Source: Methylobrevis albus (GTDB lineage Bacteria > Pseudomonadota > Alphaproteobacteria > Rhizobiales > Pleomorphomonadaceae). From it: a stretch of DNA of 64,000 bases. Below, one piece after another: positions 47,560-55,726 of the stretch (position 1 is its first letter; every line of letters begins with the position of its first letter). The stretch covers positions 1 to 64,000 of the forward strand of contig NZ_JADZLT010000052.1 in assembly GCF_015904235.1 (NCBI RefSeq), written 5' to 3'. The position numbers were made by a program, and so were the translations under genes. The notes beneath the pieces are model-generated. The model had not been told where the DNA came from, did not search any database, and worked only from the letters and a program-made list of their open reading frames with translations.

Positions 47560-48963
47560 ATGTCAAAACCCCGCCAGATGATCCTGAACGCCTTTGACAT
47601 GAACTGCGCCGGGCACATCAATCACGGCCTCTGGAGCCACCCGCGCGATCGCTCGGCGGAATTCGGGTCGCTCGACTACTGGGTGAACCTCGCCCGCGTC
47701 GCCGAGCGCGGCCTGTTCGACGCCATCTTCATCGCCGACATCGCGGGGGTCTACGACGTCTATAAGGGCAGCCCCGCGCCGTCGCTGCTGACCGGGGCGC
47801 AGGTGCCGGTCAACGATCCGCTGCTGGTCGTGCCGACGATGGCCTACGCGACGCAGAACATCGGCTTCGGTGTCACGGTCTCGACGAGCTACGAGCACCC
47901 CTACATCCTCGCCCGGCGCCTTTCGACGCTCGACCACCTGACCGGCGGGCGGGTCGGCTGGAACATCGTCACCGGCTACGTCGACAGCGCCGCCCGCGGC
48001 GTCGGCCGCGATGCGCAGATCGACCACGACACCCGCTACGACATCGCCGACGAGTTTCTCGACGTCGCCTACAAGCTGTGGGAGACGAGCTGGGACGACG
48101 ATGCGCTGCTCGTCGACCGCGAGCGCCGCATCTTCGCCGATCCCGACAAGGTGCGGCCGGTGCGGCATCAGGGCGAGCACTACCGGGTCGACGCGATCCA
48201 CATGTGCGCGCCGTCGCCGCAGCGCACGCCGGTGCTGTTCCAGGCCGGCTCGTCGACGCGCGGACGCCGCTTCGCCGCCCGTCACGCCGAATGCGTGTTC
48301 ACTTTCGGTCCGACGCCGGCGGCGAACCGCTCCGTCGTGCGCGAGATCCGCGAGGAGGCGGTGCGGGCGGGGCGCGACCCCTACGACATCCGCGTGATCG
48401 TCAGCCAGAGCCTTGTCGTCGGCCGCACCCGCAAGGAGGCGGAGGAGAAGCTCGCCGACTACCGGGCGCATGCCAGCATCGAAGGCGCGCTGGCGCATTT
48501 CTCGAGCTCGACCGGCATCGACTTTGCGAAATTCGATCTCGACGAGCCGATCCCCTACGTCAAGAACGACGCCAACAATTCCGCGGTGGAGGCGATCACC
48601 ACGCGGTCGGCGCAGGTCTGGACCGTTCGCAAGATCATCGACTCCATCGTGCTCGGCAGCCGGGTGCCGCCGTTCGTCGGCTCGGCCGAGGAGGTCGCCG
48701 ACCATCTCGAATCATGGGTGGACGATGCCGACGTCGACGGCTTCAACCTGCCGCGGACGGTGACGCCGGAGTGTCTCGAGGACTTCGTCGACCTCGTCGT
48801 GCCGATCCTGCAGGAGCGTGGCCGGTTCAAGCGGGAATATGCGCCCGGGCCGCTGCGCCAGAAGCTGTTCGGCCATCCGCGTCTTGCCGCGCCGCACTAC
48901 GGCGCGCGGCTCAGGGATGCCGCCCGGGTCGCGGACGGCGCCGCCGCGCGGAGCGTCGCATGA
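47560..48963 (+). CDS. DszA/NtaA-type FMN-dependent monooxygenase
   Basis: A 467-residue class C (LLM) flavin monooxygenase that needs FMNH2 from a reductase. Family blocks: MILNAFDMNCAGHINHGLW, YWVNLARVAERGLFDAIFIA, GFGVTVSTSYEHPYILARRL, GWNIVTGYVDSAARG and FQAGSSTRGRRFAARHAECV. Relatives oxidise sulfones, dimethyl sulfide or aminopolycarboxylates (DszA, DmoA, NtaA). The next gene starts inside its stop (ATGA), and a second oxidase and a MetQ-type transporter follow. This suggests organosulfur breakdown. The flavin reductase encoded at 58453 may supply FMNH2. Confidence 0.9.
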   Translation: MSKPRQMILNAFDMNCAGHINHGLWSHPRDRSAEFGSLDYWVNLARVAERGLFDAIFIADIAGVYDVYKGSPAPSLLTGAQVPVNDPLLVVPTMAYATQNIGFGVTVSTSYEHPYILARRLSTLDHLTGGRVGWNIVTGYVDSAARGVGRDAQIDHDTRYDIADEFLDVAYKLWETSWDDDALLVDRERRIFADPDKVRPVRHQGEHYRVDAIHMCAPSPQRTPVLFQAGSSTRGRRFAARHAECVFTFGPTPAANRSVVREIREEAVRAGRDPYDIRVIVSQSLVVGRTRKEAEEKLADYRAHASIEGALAHFSSSTGIDFAKFDLDEPIPYVKNDANNSAVEAITTRSAQVWTVRKIIDSIVLGSRVPPFVGSAEEVADHLESWVDDADVDGFNLPRTVTPECLEDFVDLVVPILQERGRFKREYAPGPLRQKLFGHPRLAAPHYGARLRDAARVADGAAARSVA

Positions 48964-50219
48964 GCGCCGCCGTGCACGACCTGGCGGCCGCGCCCGCCGC
49001 CCGCGCGCCGGCCCGGCTGATCCGCTCGGATGACGAGGCGATCGAGGTGGCCGCCGCGCTCGCCGAGCGGTTTCGCGAGGGCAGTGCCGCGCGCGACCGC
49101 GACCGGGCGCTGCCGATCGCCGAGATCGACGCCTTCTCCGCAAGCGGGCTCTGGGGCATCCTGGTGCCGACGGCCTTCGGCGGCGCCGGCGTCTCCTATG
49201 CGACGCTCGGTCGGGTGATCGGCCTGATCGCCACCGCCGACGGCAGCCTCGGCCAGCTGTCGCAGAACCATCATTTCCTGGTCGAGATTCTGAAATGGTC
49301 GGCGAGCCCGGCGCAGCAGGCGTTCTTCTTCGAGCGGGTGCTGGCGGGTGACCGCTTCGGCAATGCGCTCGCCGAACGGGGCACCCGCACGGCGAAAAGC
49401 TGGGCGACGCGGATCGTGCCCGACGGCGGCCGCTACCGCCTCAGCGGCGAAAAATACTACTCCACCGGCGCGCTGTTCGCCGACTGGGTGGTGCCGTCCG
49501 TGTTCGACGAGGACGACCGCCGCGCCTATGTCTTCGTGCCGCGCGGCCGGGCCGGGGTCGAGGTCGTCGACGACTGGAACGGCTTCGGCCAGCGCACCAC
49601 GGCGAGCGGCACCTCGCGGTTCACCGATGTCGTGGTCGAGCCGGAGCTCGTGGTGCCGACCCATTCGGCCGCGGGCTATACGCTGTCGCTGCCGGTCGCC
49701 CACATCATGCACGCGGCGATCGACGCCGGCATTGGCCGGCGCGCCTATGAAGAACTGCTCGACTACGTGCGCCATTCGGCGCGGCCCTGGCACGAAACCG
49801 GCCTTGCCGCCGCGACCGACGATCCGCATACGCTGGCCGACGTCGGCGACCTCTCGATGCGGCTCGCCGCCGCCGAGGCGCTGATCGAGCGGGCCGGGCG
49901 GGTGCTCGACGTCGCCGACCGCTCGCCGTCGGAGACGGCCTGGGCCGAGGCGACGGCGGCGGTGTTCGAGGCGAAGGTATTCGCCGCCGAAGTCGGGCTC
50001 AGCGCCGCGACCAAGCTCGTCGAACACGCCGGCTCCAGCGCGACGCGGCGCGACCTCGGCAACGATCGCTACTGGCGCGACGTGCGCACGCATTCGGTGC
50101 ACGACCCGGTGCGCTGGCGCCGGCACGAGGTCGGCGCGTTCCGGCTGACCGGCAAGCCGCCGCTCGGCTACGCCGAGGCGTCGCGGCGCTACCGCAACCC
50201 CGGCCGCCCGCGGCTCTGA
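48960..50219 (+). CDS. DszC/SfnB-type acyl-CoA-dehydrogenase-like monooxygenase (copy 1)
   Basis: A 419-residue flavoprotein with the acyl-CoA dehydrogenase fold. Blocks: GLWGILVPTAFGGAGVSYAT, GQLSQNHHFLVEILKW, YRLSGEKYYSTGALFADWVV, TASGTSRFTDVVVEPE and the hallmark YWRDVRTHSVHDPVRWR of the DszC/SfnB branch. These use reduced flavin and oxygen to oxidise sulfur atoms instead of desaturating acyl-CoA. It is translationally coupled to the DszA-type gene. Substrate is unknown, probably a sulfide or sulfone. Confidence 0.9.
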   Translation: MSAAVHDLAAAPAARAPARLIRSDDEAIEVAAALAERFREGSAARDRDRALPIAEIDAFSASGLWGILVPTAFGGAGVSYATLGRVIGLIATADGSLGQLSQNHHFLVEILKWSASPAQQAFFFERVLAGDRFGNALAERGTRTAKSWATRIVPDGGRYRLSGEKYYSTGALFADWVVPSVFDEDDRRAYVFVPRGRAGVEVVDDWNGFGQRTTASGTSRFTDVVVEPELVVPTHSAAGYTLSLPVAHIMHAAIDAGIGRRAYEELLDYVRHSARPWHETGLAAATDDPHTLADVGDLSMRLAAAEALIERAGRVLDVADRSPSETAWAEATAAVFEAKVFAAEVGLSAATKLVEHAGSSATRRDLGNDRYWRDVRTHSVHDPVRWRRHEVGAFRLTGKPPLGYAEASRRYRNPGRPRL

Positions 50220-50326
50220 CCGGCGCGGCGCACACGTCGCGCGTCACCTGCGTCGCCCCGACCACGGCCGAGAGGCCGTGGCGCCCCGCGTCGACCGAGC
50301 ATCTATCCACCTGTCCGAGATAGCCC

Positions 50327-51508
50327 ATGCCGCCCGCAGACTGGCTCCGCAAGGCCGAAGACATCGCCGCCGCCGTCGCCATCCGTGCCAACGAGGGCGA
50401 CGCCGCGGGCCGCGATCCCGTGGACGAGATCGCGCTGCTGCGCGAAGCGGGGTTCCTCGCCGCGGCGGAGCCGCACGAGATCGGGGGAGGGGGACTCGCC
50501 TGGTCCGAGACGCTGCCATTGGTCAGGATCGTCGCCCGCGGCAGCGGCTCGATCGGGCAGTTGCTCGGCTATCACTACGTGATGTCGCAATCGCCGGGGT
50601 TCTACGGCCAGGCGCCGTTCGGCCGGGGCGGCAACGGCGAGCGGCTGCGGCGGCGGTCGGTGGCGGAGGGCTGGCACTGGGCCGGGGCGGCCAATCCGCT
50701 CGATCCCGGGCTGGTGCTGACGCCGGACGGCGACGGATGGCGCGCGTCCGGGCGCAAGACCTTCGCCACCGGCGCGCGCTTCGCCGACTGGCTGACGCTG
50801 TCGTCGAAGCTCGGCGACGCGCCGGTCGTGTTCGCGCTGCCGCGCCGGCGCGCGGGGATCGGCTTCCTCGACGACTGGGATCACCTCGGCCAGCGGCAGA
50901 CCGCGAGCGGCACGATCCTGTTCGATGATGTGCGGGTGGAGCCGGACGAACTCGTCGCCGAGCTCCCGCCGCTCGAACAGCAGCCGGTCTGGCTCAACAT
51001 GCGCGTGCCGATGCTGCAACTCGCCTTCGTCAACTTCTACATCGGCGTCGCCGAGGGCGCGCTCGCCTCGGCGCGCGACTACATCCGGTCGACGACGCGG
51101 GCGTGGCCGACGTCGGGGGTCAGCGAGGCCCGGCAGGATCCCTACATTCTCGAGCACTACGGCCTGCTGCACGCCAACCTCGCCGCGGCCGCGGCGCTCG
51201 CCGACCGGGCGGCCGTCGCCGTCGACGCGGCGCTGGCGCGCGGGCAGGGACTGACGCTCGACGAACGAAATCTCGCCGCCGCCGAGGTGTTCGCCGCCAA
51301 GGTCAACACCACGCACACGGTGCTCGAGGTCACCGCCAAGGTGTTCGACCTGATGGGCGCCCGCGCCACGGCGCGCCGGTTCGGCTTCGATCGCTACTGG
51401 CGCGACGTGCGCACCCATTCGCTGCACGACCCGGTCGCCTACAAGGCGCGCGAGGTCGGCAACCATGCGCTGAACGGCACCATCACGCCGCACTGGGGCT
51501 ACACCTGA
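50327..51508 (+). CDS. DszC/SfnB-type acyl-CoA-dehydrogenase-like monooxygenase (copy 2)
   Basis: A 393-residue paralogue of the preceding enzyme: GFLAAAEPHEIGGGGLAWSE, GQLLGYHYVMSQSPGFYG, WRASGRKTFATGARFADWL, TASGTILFDDVRVEPDELV and YWRDVRTHSLHDPVAYK. It shares the same C-terminal motif but differs clearly over the rest, so it is not a recent duplicate. It follows after 107 bases and is probably in the same transcript. The pair may oxidise successive or different substrates. Confidence 0.9.
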   Translation: MPPADWLRKAEDIAAAVAIRANEGDAAGRDPVDEIALLREAGFLAAAEPHEIGGGGLAWSETLPLVRIVARGSGSIGQLLGYHYVMSQSPGFYGQAPFGRGGNGERLRRRSVAEGWHWAGAANPLDPGLVLTPDGDGWRASGRKTFATGARFADWLTLSSKLGDAPVVFALPRRRAGIGFLDDWDHLGQRQTASGTILFDDVRVEPDELVAELPPLEQQPVWLNMRVPMLQLAFVNFYIGVAEGALASARDYIRSTTRAWPTSGVSEARQDPYILEHYGLLHANLAAAAALADRAAVAVDAALARGQGLTLDERNLAAAEVFAAKVNTTHTVLEVTAKVFDLMGARATARRFGFDRYWRDVRTHSLHDPVAYKAREVGNHALNGTITPHWGYT

Positions 51509-51601
51509 CCGAGTTGCGCGAGGGTCGGACGCCGCTTCTCGCGCCGAGCCGTCCTTTGGAACGAATTTCTTCCGGAACGGCAAACTTCGCCGCTTTATAG
51601 C

Positions 51602-51616
51602 TGACTAAATTGGTCA
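51602..51616. promoter_or_regulatory. Rrf2/IscR-like operator candidate upstream of metQ-type gene
   Basis: TGACTAAATTGGTCA is a 15-bp dyad with one mismatched pair and contains the GACTAAAT core known from IscR-type sites. It lies 48 bases before the binding-protein start. The four-cysteine Rrf2 regulator at 54452 is the obvious candidate to bind it. Confidence 0.45.
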
Positions 51617-51663
51617 AAATTCACGACATTAGGATCATATTGCATCGCAACAGGAGACGCTCC

Positions 51664-52470
51664 GTGATCCTTCGCCGCCAGCTGCTCGCCGGCCTGACCG
51701 CCGCCCTTCTTGCCGCCTCGGCCTTCGTCGCCGTGCCGGCTGCCTCCGCCGAGCCGATCAAGCTCGGCCTCGCATCGCCCGGTCCGCTGGCAGACCCCAT
51801 CAAGGTCGCCGTCGAGGAGGCGAAGGCGCAGGGGCTCGAGGTGGAGGTCATCGAGTTCACCGACTGGATCGCCCCGAACGAGGCGCTGCAGAACGGCGAT
51901 ATCGACGTCAACTACTACCAGCATGTGCCGTTCCTCGAGAACGCCTCGGCCGCTCGCGGCTACACGTTCCAGTCGCTCGGCGTCGGGACGTCGTCGAAGC
52001 TCGGTCTCTACTCCTCGAAGCACAAGTCGTTCGACGAGATCCCTGAGGGCGGCACGGTGGCGATCGCCAACGACCCGGTCAACGGCGGCCGCGGACTGGT
52101 GCTCCTGGAAAAGGCCGGGCTGATCAAGCTGACGCCGGGCCTCGACTACAAGGCGACCGTGGCGGACATCACCGAGAACCCGAAGAACCTGAAGATCGTC
52201 GAAGTCGTCGCGCAGCAGCTGCCGCGCACCCTCGCCGACGTCGACCTCGCGCAGGGCTACGCCCACTTCCTGAAGGACTACGGCCTCGACCCGGACAGCG
52301 CGCTGTTGTTCGACCCGATCCAGCAGCGCTTCGCGCTGCAGTGGGTGGTGAAATCCGACAGCCCGCGCATCGACGACGTGAAGAAGTTCGTCGCGATCTA
52401 CCAGTCGTCGCCCGCCGTGCGCGAGGCGATCACGACGCGGTTCGGCGACCTGATCGTCCCGGCCTGGTGA
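51664..52470 (+). CDS. metQ: MetQ/NlpA-family substrate-binding protein
   Basis: A 268-residue binding protein of the NlpA family. The GTG start at 51664 follows AGGAG and gives a signal peptide MILRRQLLAGLTAALLA ending ASA-EPIK. There is no lipobox cysteine, unlike classical MetQ. The core is FTDWIAPNEALQNGDIDVNYYQHVPFLEN and AIANDPVNGGRGLVLLEKAG. Position next to sulfur oxidases suggests import of methionine, methionine sulfoxide or another thio-compound. It is followed by an ATPase and a permease of the Met type. Confidence 0.88.
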   Translation: MILRRQLLAGLTAALLAASAFVAVPAASAEPIKLGLASPGPLADPIKVAVEEAKAQGLEVEVIEFTDWIAPNEALQNGDIDVNYYQHVPFLENASAARGYTFQSLGVGTSSKLGLYSSKHKSFDEIPEGGTVAIANDPVNGGRGLVLLEKAGLIKLTPGLDYKATVADITENPKNLKIVEVVAQQLPRTLADVDLAQGYAHFLKDYGLDPDSALLFDPIQQRFALQWVVKSDSPRIDDVKKFVAIYQSSPAVREAITTRFGDLIVPAW

Positions 52471-52529
52471 CCCCGTCCGGCCGCGGCCCGACCGGCGCCG
52501 CGGCCGCGCAGCTCCGCGAGGACGAAGGC

Positions 52530-53618
52530 ATGACCGTGAACTATGCGCCGCCGCATTTTGTCGAGGAAGCCGATACCCGTCCGGTGCAGGTCGTCTTCGA
52601 GGGCGTCGGCAAGGTCTACCGGCCGCGCGGCGGCCAGGAGGTGCACGCGCTCGCCGACGTCGGCTTCGACGTGCGCGAGGGCGAGGTGTTCGGCATCATC
52701 GGCCGCAGCGGCGCCGGCAAGTCGTCGCTGATCCGGCTCGTCAACGGCCTCGAGCGGCCGACAGCGGGGCGGGTGCGCGTCGAGGGCGCCGATGTCGCCG
52801 CGCTCGGCGAGGGCGACCTCACGGCGCTGCGCCGACGCATCGGCATGATCTTCCAGGGCTTCAACCTGCTCGCCTCGTCGACGGTCGAAGACAATGTGGC
52901 GCTGCCGCTGCGGCTTGCCGGCATCGGCCGGCGCGAGGCGCGGCGCCGGGCGGCGGAGGCGCTGGAGCTCGTCGGCCTTTCCGACAAGGCGCGCGCCTAT
53001 CCGGGCCGGCTTTCGGGCGGGCAGAAGCAACGCGCCGGCATCGCCCGGGCGCTGGTGCAGAAGCCCAAGCTGCTACTCTCCGACGAGGCCACCTCGGCGC
53101 TCGATCCGGAGACGACGCGCTCGATCCTCGCGCTGCTGCGCGACATCAACGCCAAGCTCGGGCTCACCATCATCCTGATCACCCACGAGATGGAGGTGAT
53201 CCGCGACATCGCCGACCGCGTGGCGGTGATCGAGGGCGGCCGGATCGTCGAGATCGGGCCGATCTGGCGGGTGTTCGGCAATCCGCAGCATGGCGTCACC
53301 CGCTCGCTGCTCGACCACGGCGCGCCGGCGCTGCCGCCGGGGATTGCCGCCGGCGACGACCTCGTGTTCTCGATCGGCGTCACCGGCGAGGACGTCCGCG
53401 GCCCCGACCTCTTTGCGATCGCCTCGGCGCTCGGGCCGGGCGCCCGGCTGGTGCACGGCAACGTGGAGCGGCTGCAGGGGCGGCCGAGCGGCCGGCTCTA
53501 CGTCACCCTGCCGCGCAGCGTGATCGAGGCCACCGCGCTGCCGAATGCGGCCGAGGCGGCGTTCGCCCGGCTGCGCGCCGTCGTCCCCCATGCGGAGATC
53601 GTCAGCCATGTCCGGTAA
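52530..53618 (+). CDS. metN: MetN-type ABC transporter ATP-binding protein
   Basis: A 362-residue methionine-type ATPase. Walker A is GRSGAGKSS, signature LSGGQKQRAGIARAL (usual Val replaced by Gly), Walker B LLLSDEATSALDPET, and a C-terminal NIL/ACT-like regulatory region (DDLVFSIGVTGEDVRGPDLF) that in MetN binds methionine for trans-inhibition. The ATG at 52530 is preferred, but a GTG at 52467 overlapping the metQ stop is a credible alternative. The permease start lies 11 bases inside its end. Confidence 0.92.
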   Translation: MTVNYAPPHFVEEADTRPVQVVFEGVGKVYRPRGGQEVHALADVGFDVREGEVFGIIGRSGAGKSSLIRLVNGLERPTAGRVRVEGADVAALGEGDLTALRRRIGMIFQGFNLLASSTVEDNVALPLRLAGIGRREARRRAAEALELVGLSDKARAYPGRLSGGQKQRAGIARALVQKPKLLLSDEATSALDPETTRSILALLRDINAKLGLTIILITHEMEVIRDIADRVAVIEGGRIVEIGPIWRVFGNPQHGVTRSLLDHGAPALPPGIAAGDDLVFSIGVTGEDVRGPDLFAIASALGPGARLVHGNVERLQGRPSGRLYVTLPRSVIEATALPNAAEAAFARLRAVVPHAEIVSHVR

Positions 53619-54261
53619 CTTGCTCGACCTCTTCTGGATCGCGATGTGGGAAACGGCGGTGATGGTCGGGATCTCCGGCGCCATCGCGCTGGCGGCCGGC
53701 CTGCCGATCGGGCTCATCCTCGTCGCGACCGCGCCGGGCGGGATCTTCCCGGCGAAGTGGATCAACTGGCCGCTCGGCGGCCTCGTCAACGCGATCCGCT
53801 CGACGCCCTTCATCATCCTGCTCGTCGCGATGATCCCGCTCACCCGGCTGATCGTCGGCACGACGATCGGGCTCTGGGCGGCGATCGTGCCGCTCAGCAT
53901 CGCCGCCGCGCCGTTCTTCGCCCGCCTCGCCGAAGTGGCGCTGCGCGAGGTGCATCCGGGGCTGATCGAGGCGGCGCGGGCGATGGGGGCGACGCGGGCG
54001 CAGATCCTGCGTCACGTGCTTTTGCCCGAGGCGCTGCCGGGCATCGTCGGCAGCTTCACCATCACCATCGTCTCGATGATCAACTCGTCCGCGATGGCGG
54101 GCGCGGTCGGGGCCGGCGGGCTCGGCGACCTCGCCATGCGCTTCGGCTACCAGCGATTCGACGATGCGGTAATGGCGCAGGTCGTCGTGGTGCTGATCGC
54201 CGTCGTGACGCTCGTGCAGTGGAGCGGCGACGCGCTCGTACGCCGGCTCGACCGGCGCTGA
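53608..54261 (+). CDS. metI: MetI-type ABC transporter permease
   Basis: A 217-residue permease with five membrane segments. The conserved STPFIILLVAMIPLTRLIVG and EAA loop LIEAARAMGATRAQILRHVL define the MetI family, and SSAMAGAVGAGGLGDLAMRF is the C-terminal signature. The start at 53608 overlaps the end of the ATPase gene by 11 bases. It completes the MetQNI-type importer, and a strong terminator follows 30 bases after its stop. Confidence 0.93.
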   Translation: MSGNLLDLFWIAMWETAVMVGISGAIALAAGLPIGLILVATAPGGIFPAKWINWPLGGLVNAIRSTPFIILLVAMIPLTRLIVGTTIGLWAAIVPLSIAAAPFFARLAEVALREVHPGLIEAARAMGATRAQILRHVLLPEALPGIVGSFTITIVSMINSSAMAGAVGAGGLGDLAMRFGYQRFDDAVMAQVVVVLIAVVTLVQWSGDALVRRLDRR

Positions 54262-54290
54262 CGCGTCAGTCCGCGGGACCCAGCGCACCA

Positions 54291-54325
54291 AAAGCACCGT
54301 CGTGGTCGCCGCGACGGTGCTTTTT
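54291..54325 (+). terminator. Intrinsic terminator after the MetQNI-type operon
   Basis: The stem GCACCGTCG/CGACGGTGC with a nine-base loop is flanked by AAA and TTTTT. It ends the transport operon before the Rrf2 gene. Confidence 0.88.
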
Positions 54326-54451
54326 CTGCGTTTTGTTGGCGCGGCCGGCTTTCGTCCGTGAGCCGGGTACCCCATAATTGATCGGGGCGACGATCCAGAC
54401 AGTACGCGCCGGCCCCACTCCGGGTGGCGGTCCGGCGGAAGACGGGACGCG

Positions 54452-54916
54452 ATGCTGACCAAGAAGGGCAAGTACGGGCTTAAGGCGCTGGTCGACCTTG
54501 CAAAGCTGCCCCCTGGCGAGACGGCCTTCATCACCGACATCGCCCAGCGCAACAACATCCCGAAGAAGTTCCTCGACGCGATCCTGCTCGACCTGCGCAA
54601 GGCCGGGATCCTGCGCTCGAAGAAGGGCCCCGGCGGCGGCTATGCGCTGTCGAAGCCGGCCGAGGAGATCCGCATCGGCCAGGTGATCCGGGTGCTGGAC
54701 GGGCCGCTCGCGCCGATCCGCTGCGCCAGCCGCACCGCCTACGAGGCCTGCGAGGACTGCACCAACCCGGAAACCTGCCAGGTGCGCCGGTCGATGTCGC
54801 AGGTGCGCGATGCCATCGCCGATATTCTCGACAACATGACCCTCGCGGAAATGAGCCGCATCGGTCCGCCGGCGCTGGAAGTGCTGGCCCCCACGGCCGC
54901 CGCCGCCCGCGCCTGA
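54452..54916 (+). CDS. Rrf2-family transcriptional regulator with four cysteines
   Basis: A 154-residue Rrf2 regulator. The N-terminal winged helix is MLTKKGKYGLKALVDLAKLP with the FLDAILLDLRKAGILRSKKG recognition part. The ligand region holds Cys91, Cys100, Cys103 and Cys109 (C-x8-C-x2-C-x5-C), able to bind an Fe-S cluster as in IscR or NsrR, or to sense thiol status as in CymR. It sits between the MetQNI-type operon and the convergent ssuACB operon, so it probably controls the island by sulfur or Fe-S status. CCCCATAATTGATCGGGG (54372-54389) upstream could be its own site. Confidence 0.88.
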   Translation: MLTKKGKYGLKALVDLAKLPPGETAFITDIAQRNNIPKKFLDAILLDLRKAGILRSKKGPGGGYALSKPAEEIRIGQVIRVLDGPLAPIRCASRTAYEACEDCTNPETCQVRRSMSQVRDAIADILDNMTLAEMSRIGPPALEVLAPTAAAARA

Positions 54917-54955
54917 GTCGCGCGGCCGGCCGGATATTTTCCCAGATCACCGCAC

Positions 54956-55726
54956 TCAGACGGCGTCGAGGATCTCGGCCTGCAGCGCCACGGCCTGCGG
55001 GTCGGCGAGCTCGCGGCGCGGCCGGGCGAGCGGCACGTCGACGTCGAGCGCGATGCGCCCCTCGCGCAGCACCACGACCCGGTCGGCGAGCGCGACCGCC
55101 TCGGCGACGTCGTGGGTGATCAGGATCGTCGTGAAGCCGCGGGAGAGCCAGATCCGCTCGAGCAGCTTGTGCATCTCGAGCCGGGTCAGCGCGTCGAGGG
55201 CGCCGAAGGGTTCGTCGAGCAGCAGGATCCGCGGTGCACCGACGAGCGCGCGGGCGAGCGCGACGCGCTGGCGCTGGCCGCCCGAGAGCACCGAGGGCCA
55301 GTCGCCCTCGCGGCCGGCGAGCCCGACGTCGGCGAGCACGCGGCCGGCGCTCGCGCGCCAGTCCGGCCCGCGCGCGATGCCGACGTTGCCCTCTACCGTC
55401 TGCCACGGCACCAGCCGGGCTTCCTGGAACAAGAGCCGCACGTCGGGATGGCGGCGGGTGACGGCCTCGCCGTCGATCGCGACGCGGCCGCGGGTCGGCT
55501 GGTCGAGGCCGGCGACGAGGCGCATCAGGGTCGACTTGCCGCCGCCGGAGCGGCCGACCACGGCGAGGAAGCTGCCGGGTGCGACGTCGAGCGAGAGCTC
55601 GCGCAGCACTTCGCGGTCGCCGAACGACTTCGTCGCCGCGACCAGCTGGATCGGCAGGCCACCGGGGAGAGCGGGCGCAGCCGCAGTGCCGGCGTCGGGG
55701 GTGCGGGCGGTGGCGGCAAGGCTCAT
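54956..55726 (-). CDS. ssuB: Alkanesulfonate ABC transporter ATP-binding protein
   Basis: A 256-residue SsuB-type ATPase: Walker A GRSGGGKST, LLFQEARLVPWQTV (typical of the sulfonate group), signature LSGGQRQRVALARAL, Walker B LLLDEPFGALDALT and LITHDVAEAVALADRV. It is the last gene of the minus-strand operon flavin reductase, peroxiredoxin-like, ssuA, ssuC, ssuB. The permease stop overlaps its ATG by four bases. The start at 55726 is chosen by that overlap. Confidence 0.95.
   Translation of the reverse strand: MSLAATARTPDAGTAAAPALPGGLPIQLVAATKSFGDREVLRELSLDVAPGSFLAVVGRSGGGKSTLMRLVAGLDQPTRGRVAIDGEAVTRRHPDVRLLFQEARLVPWQTVEGNVGIARGPDWRASAGRVLADVGLAGREGDWPSVLSGGQRQRVALARALVGAPRILLLDEPFGALDALTRLEMHKLLERIWLSRGFTTILITHDVAEAVALADRVVVLREGRIALDVDVPLARPRRELADPQAVALQAEILDAV

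Noticed and set aside
51509-51663. SAM-type riboswitch upstream of the metQ-type gene
   Set aside because: No SAM-I or SAM-II pattern could be recognised. The only structure is the 15-bp operator-like dyad.
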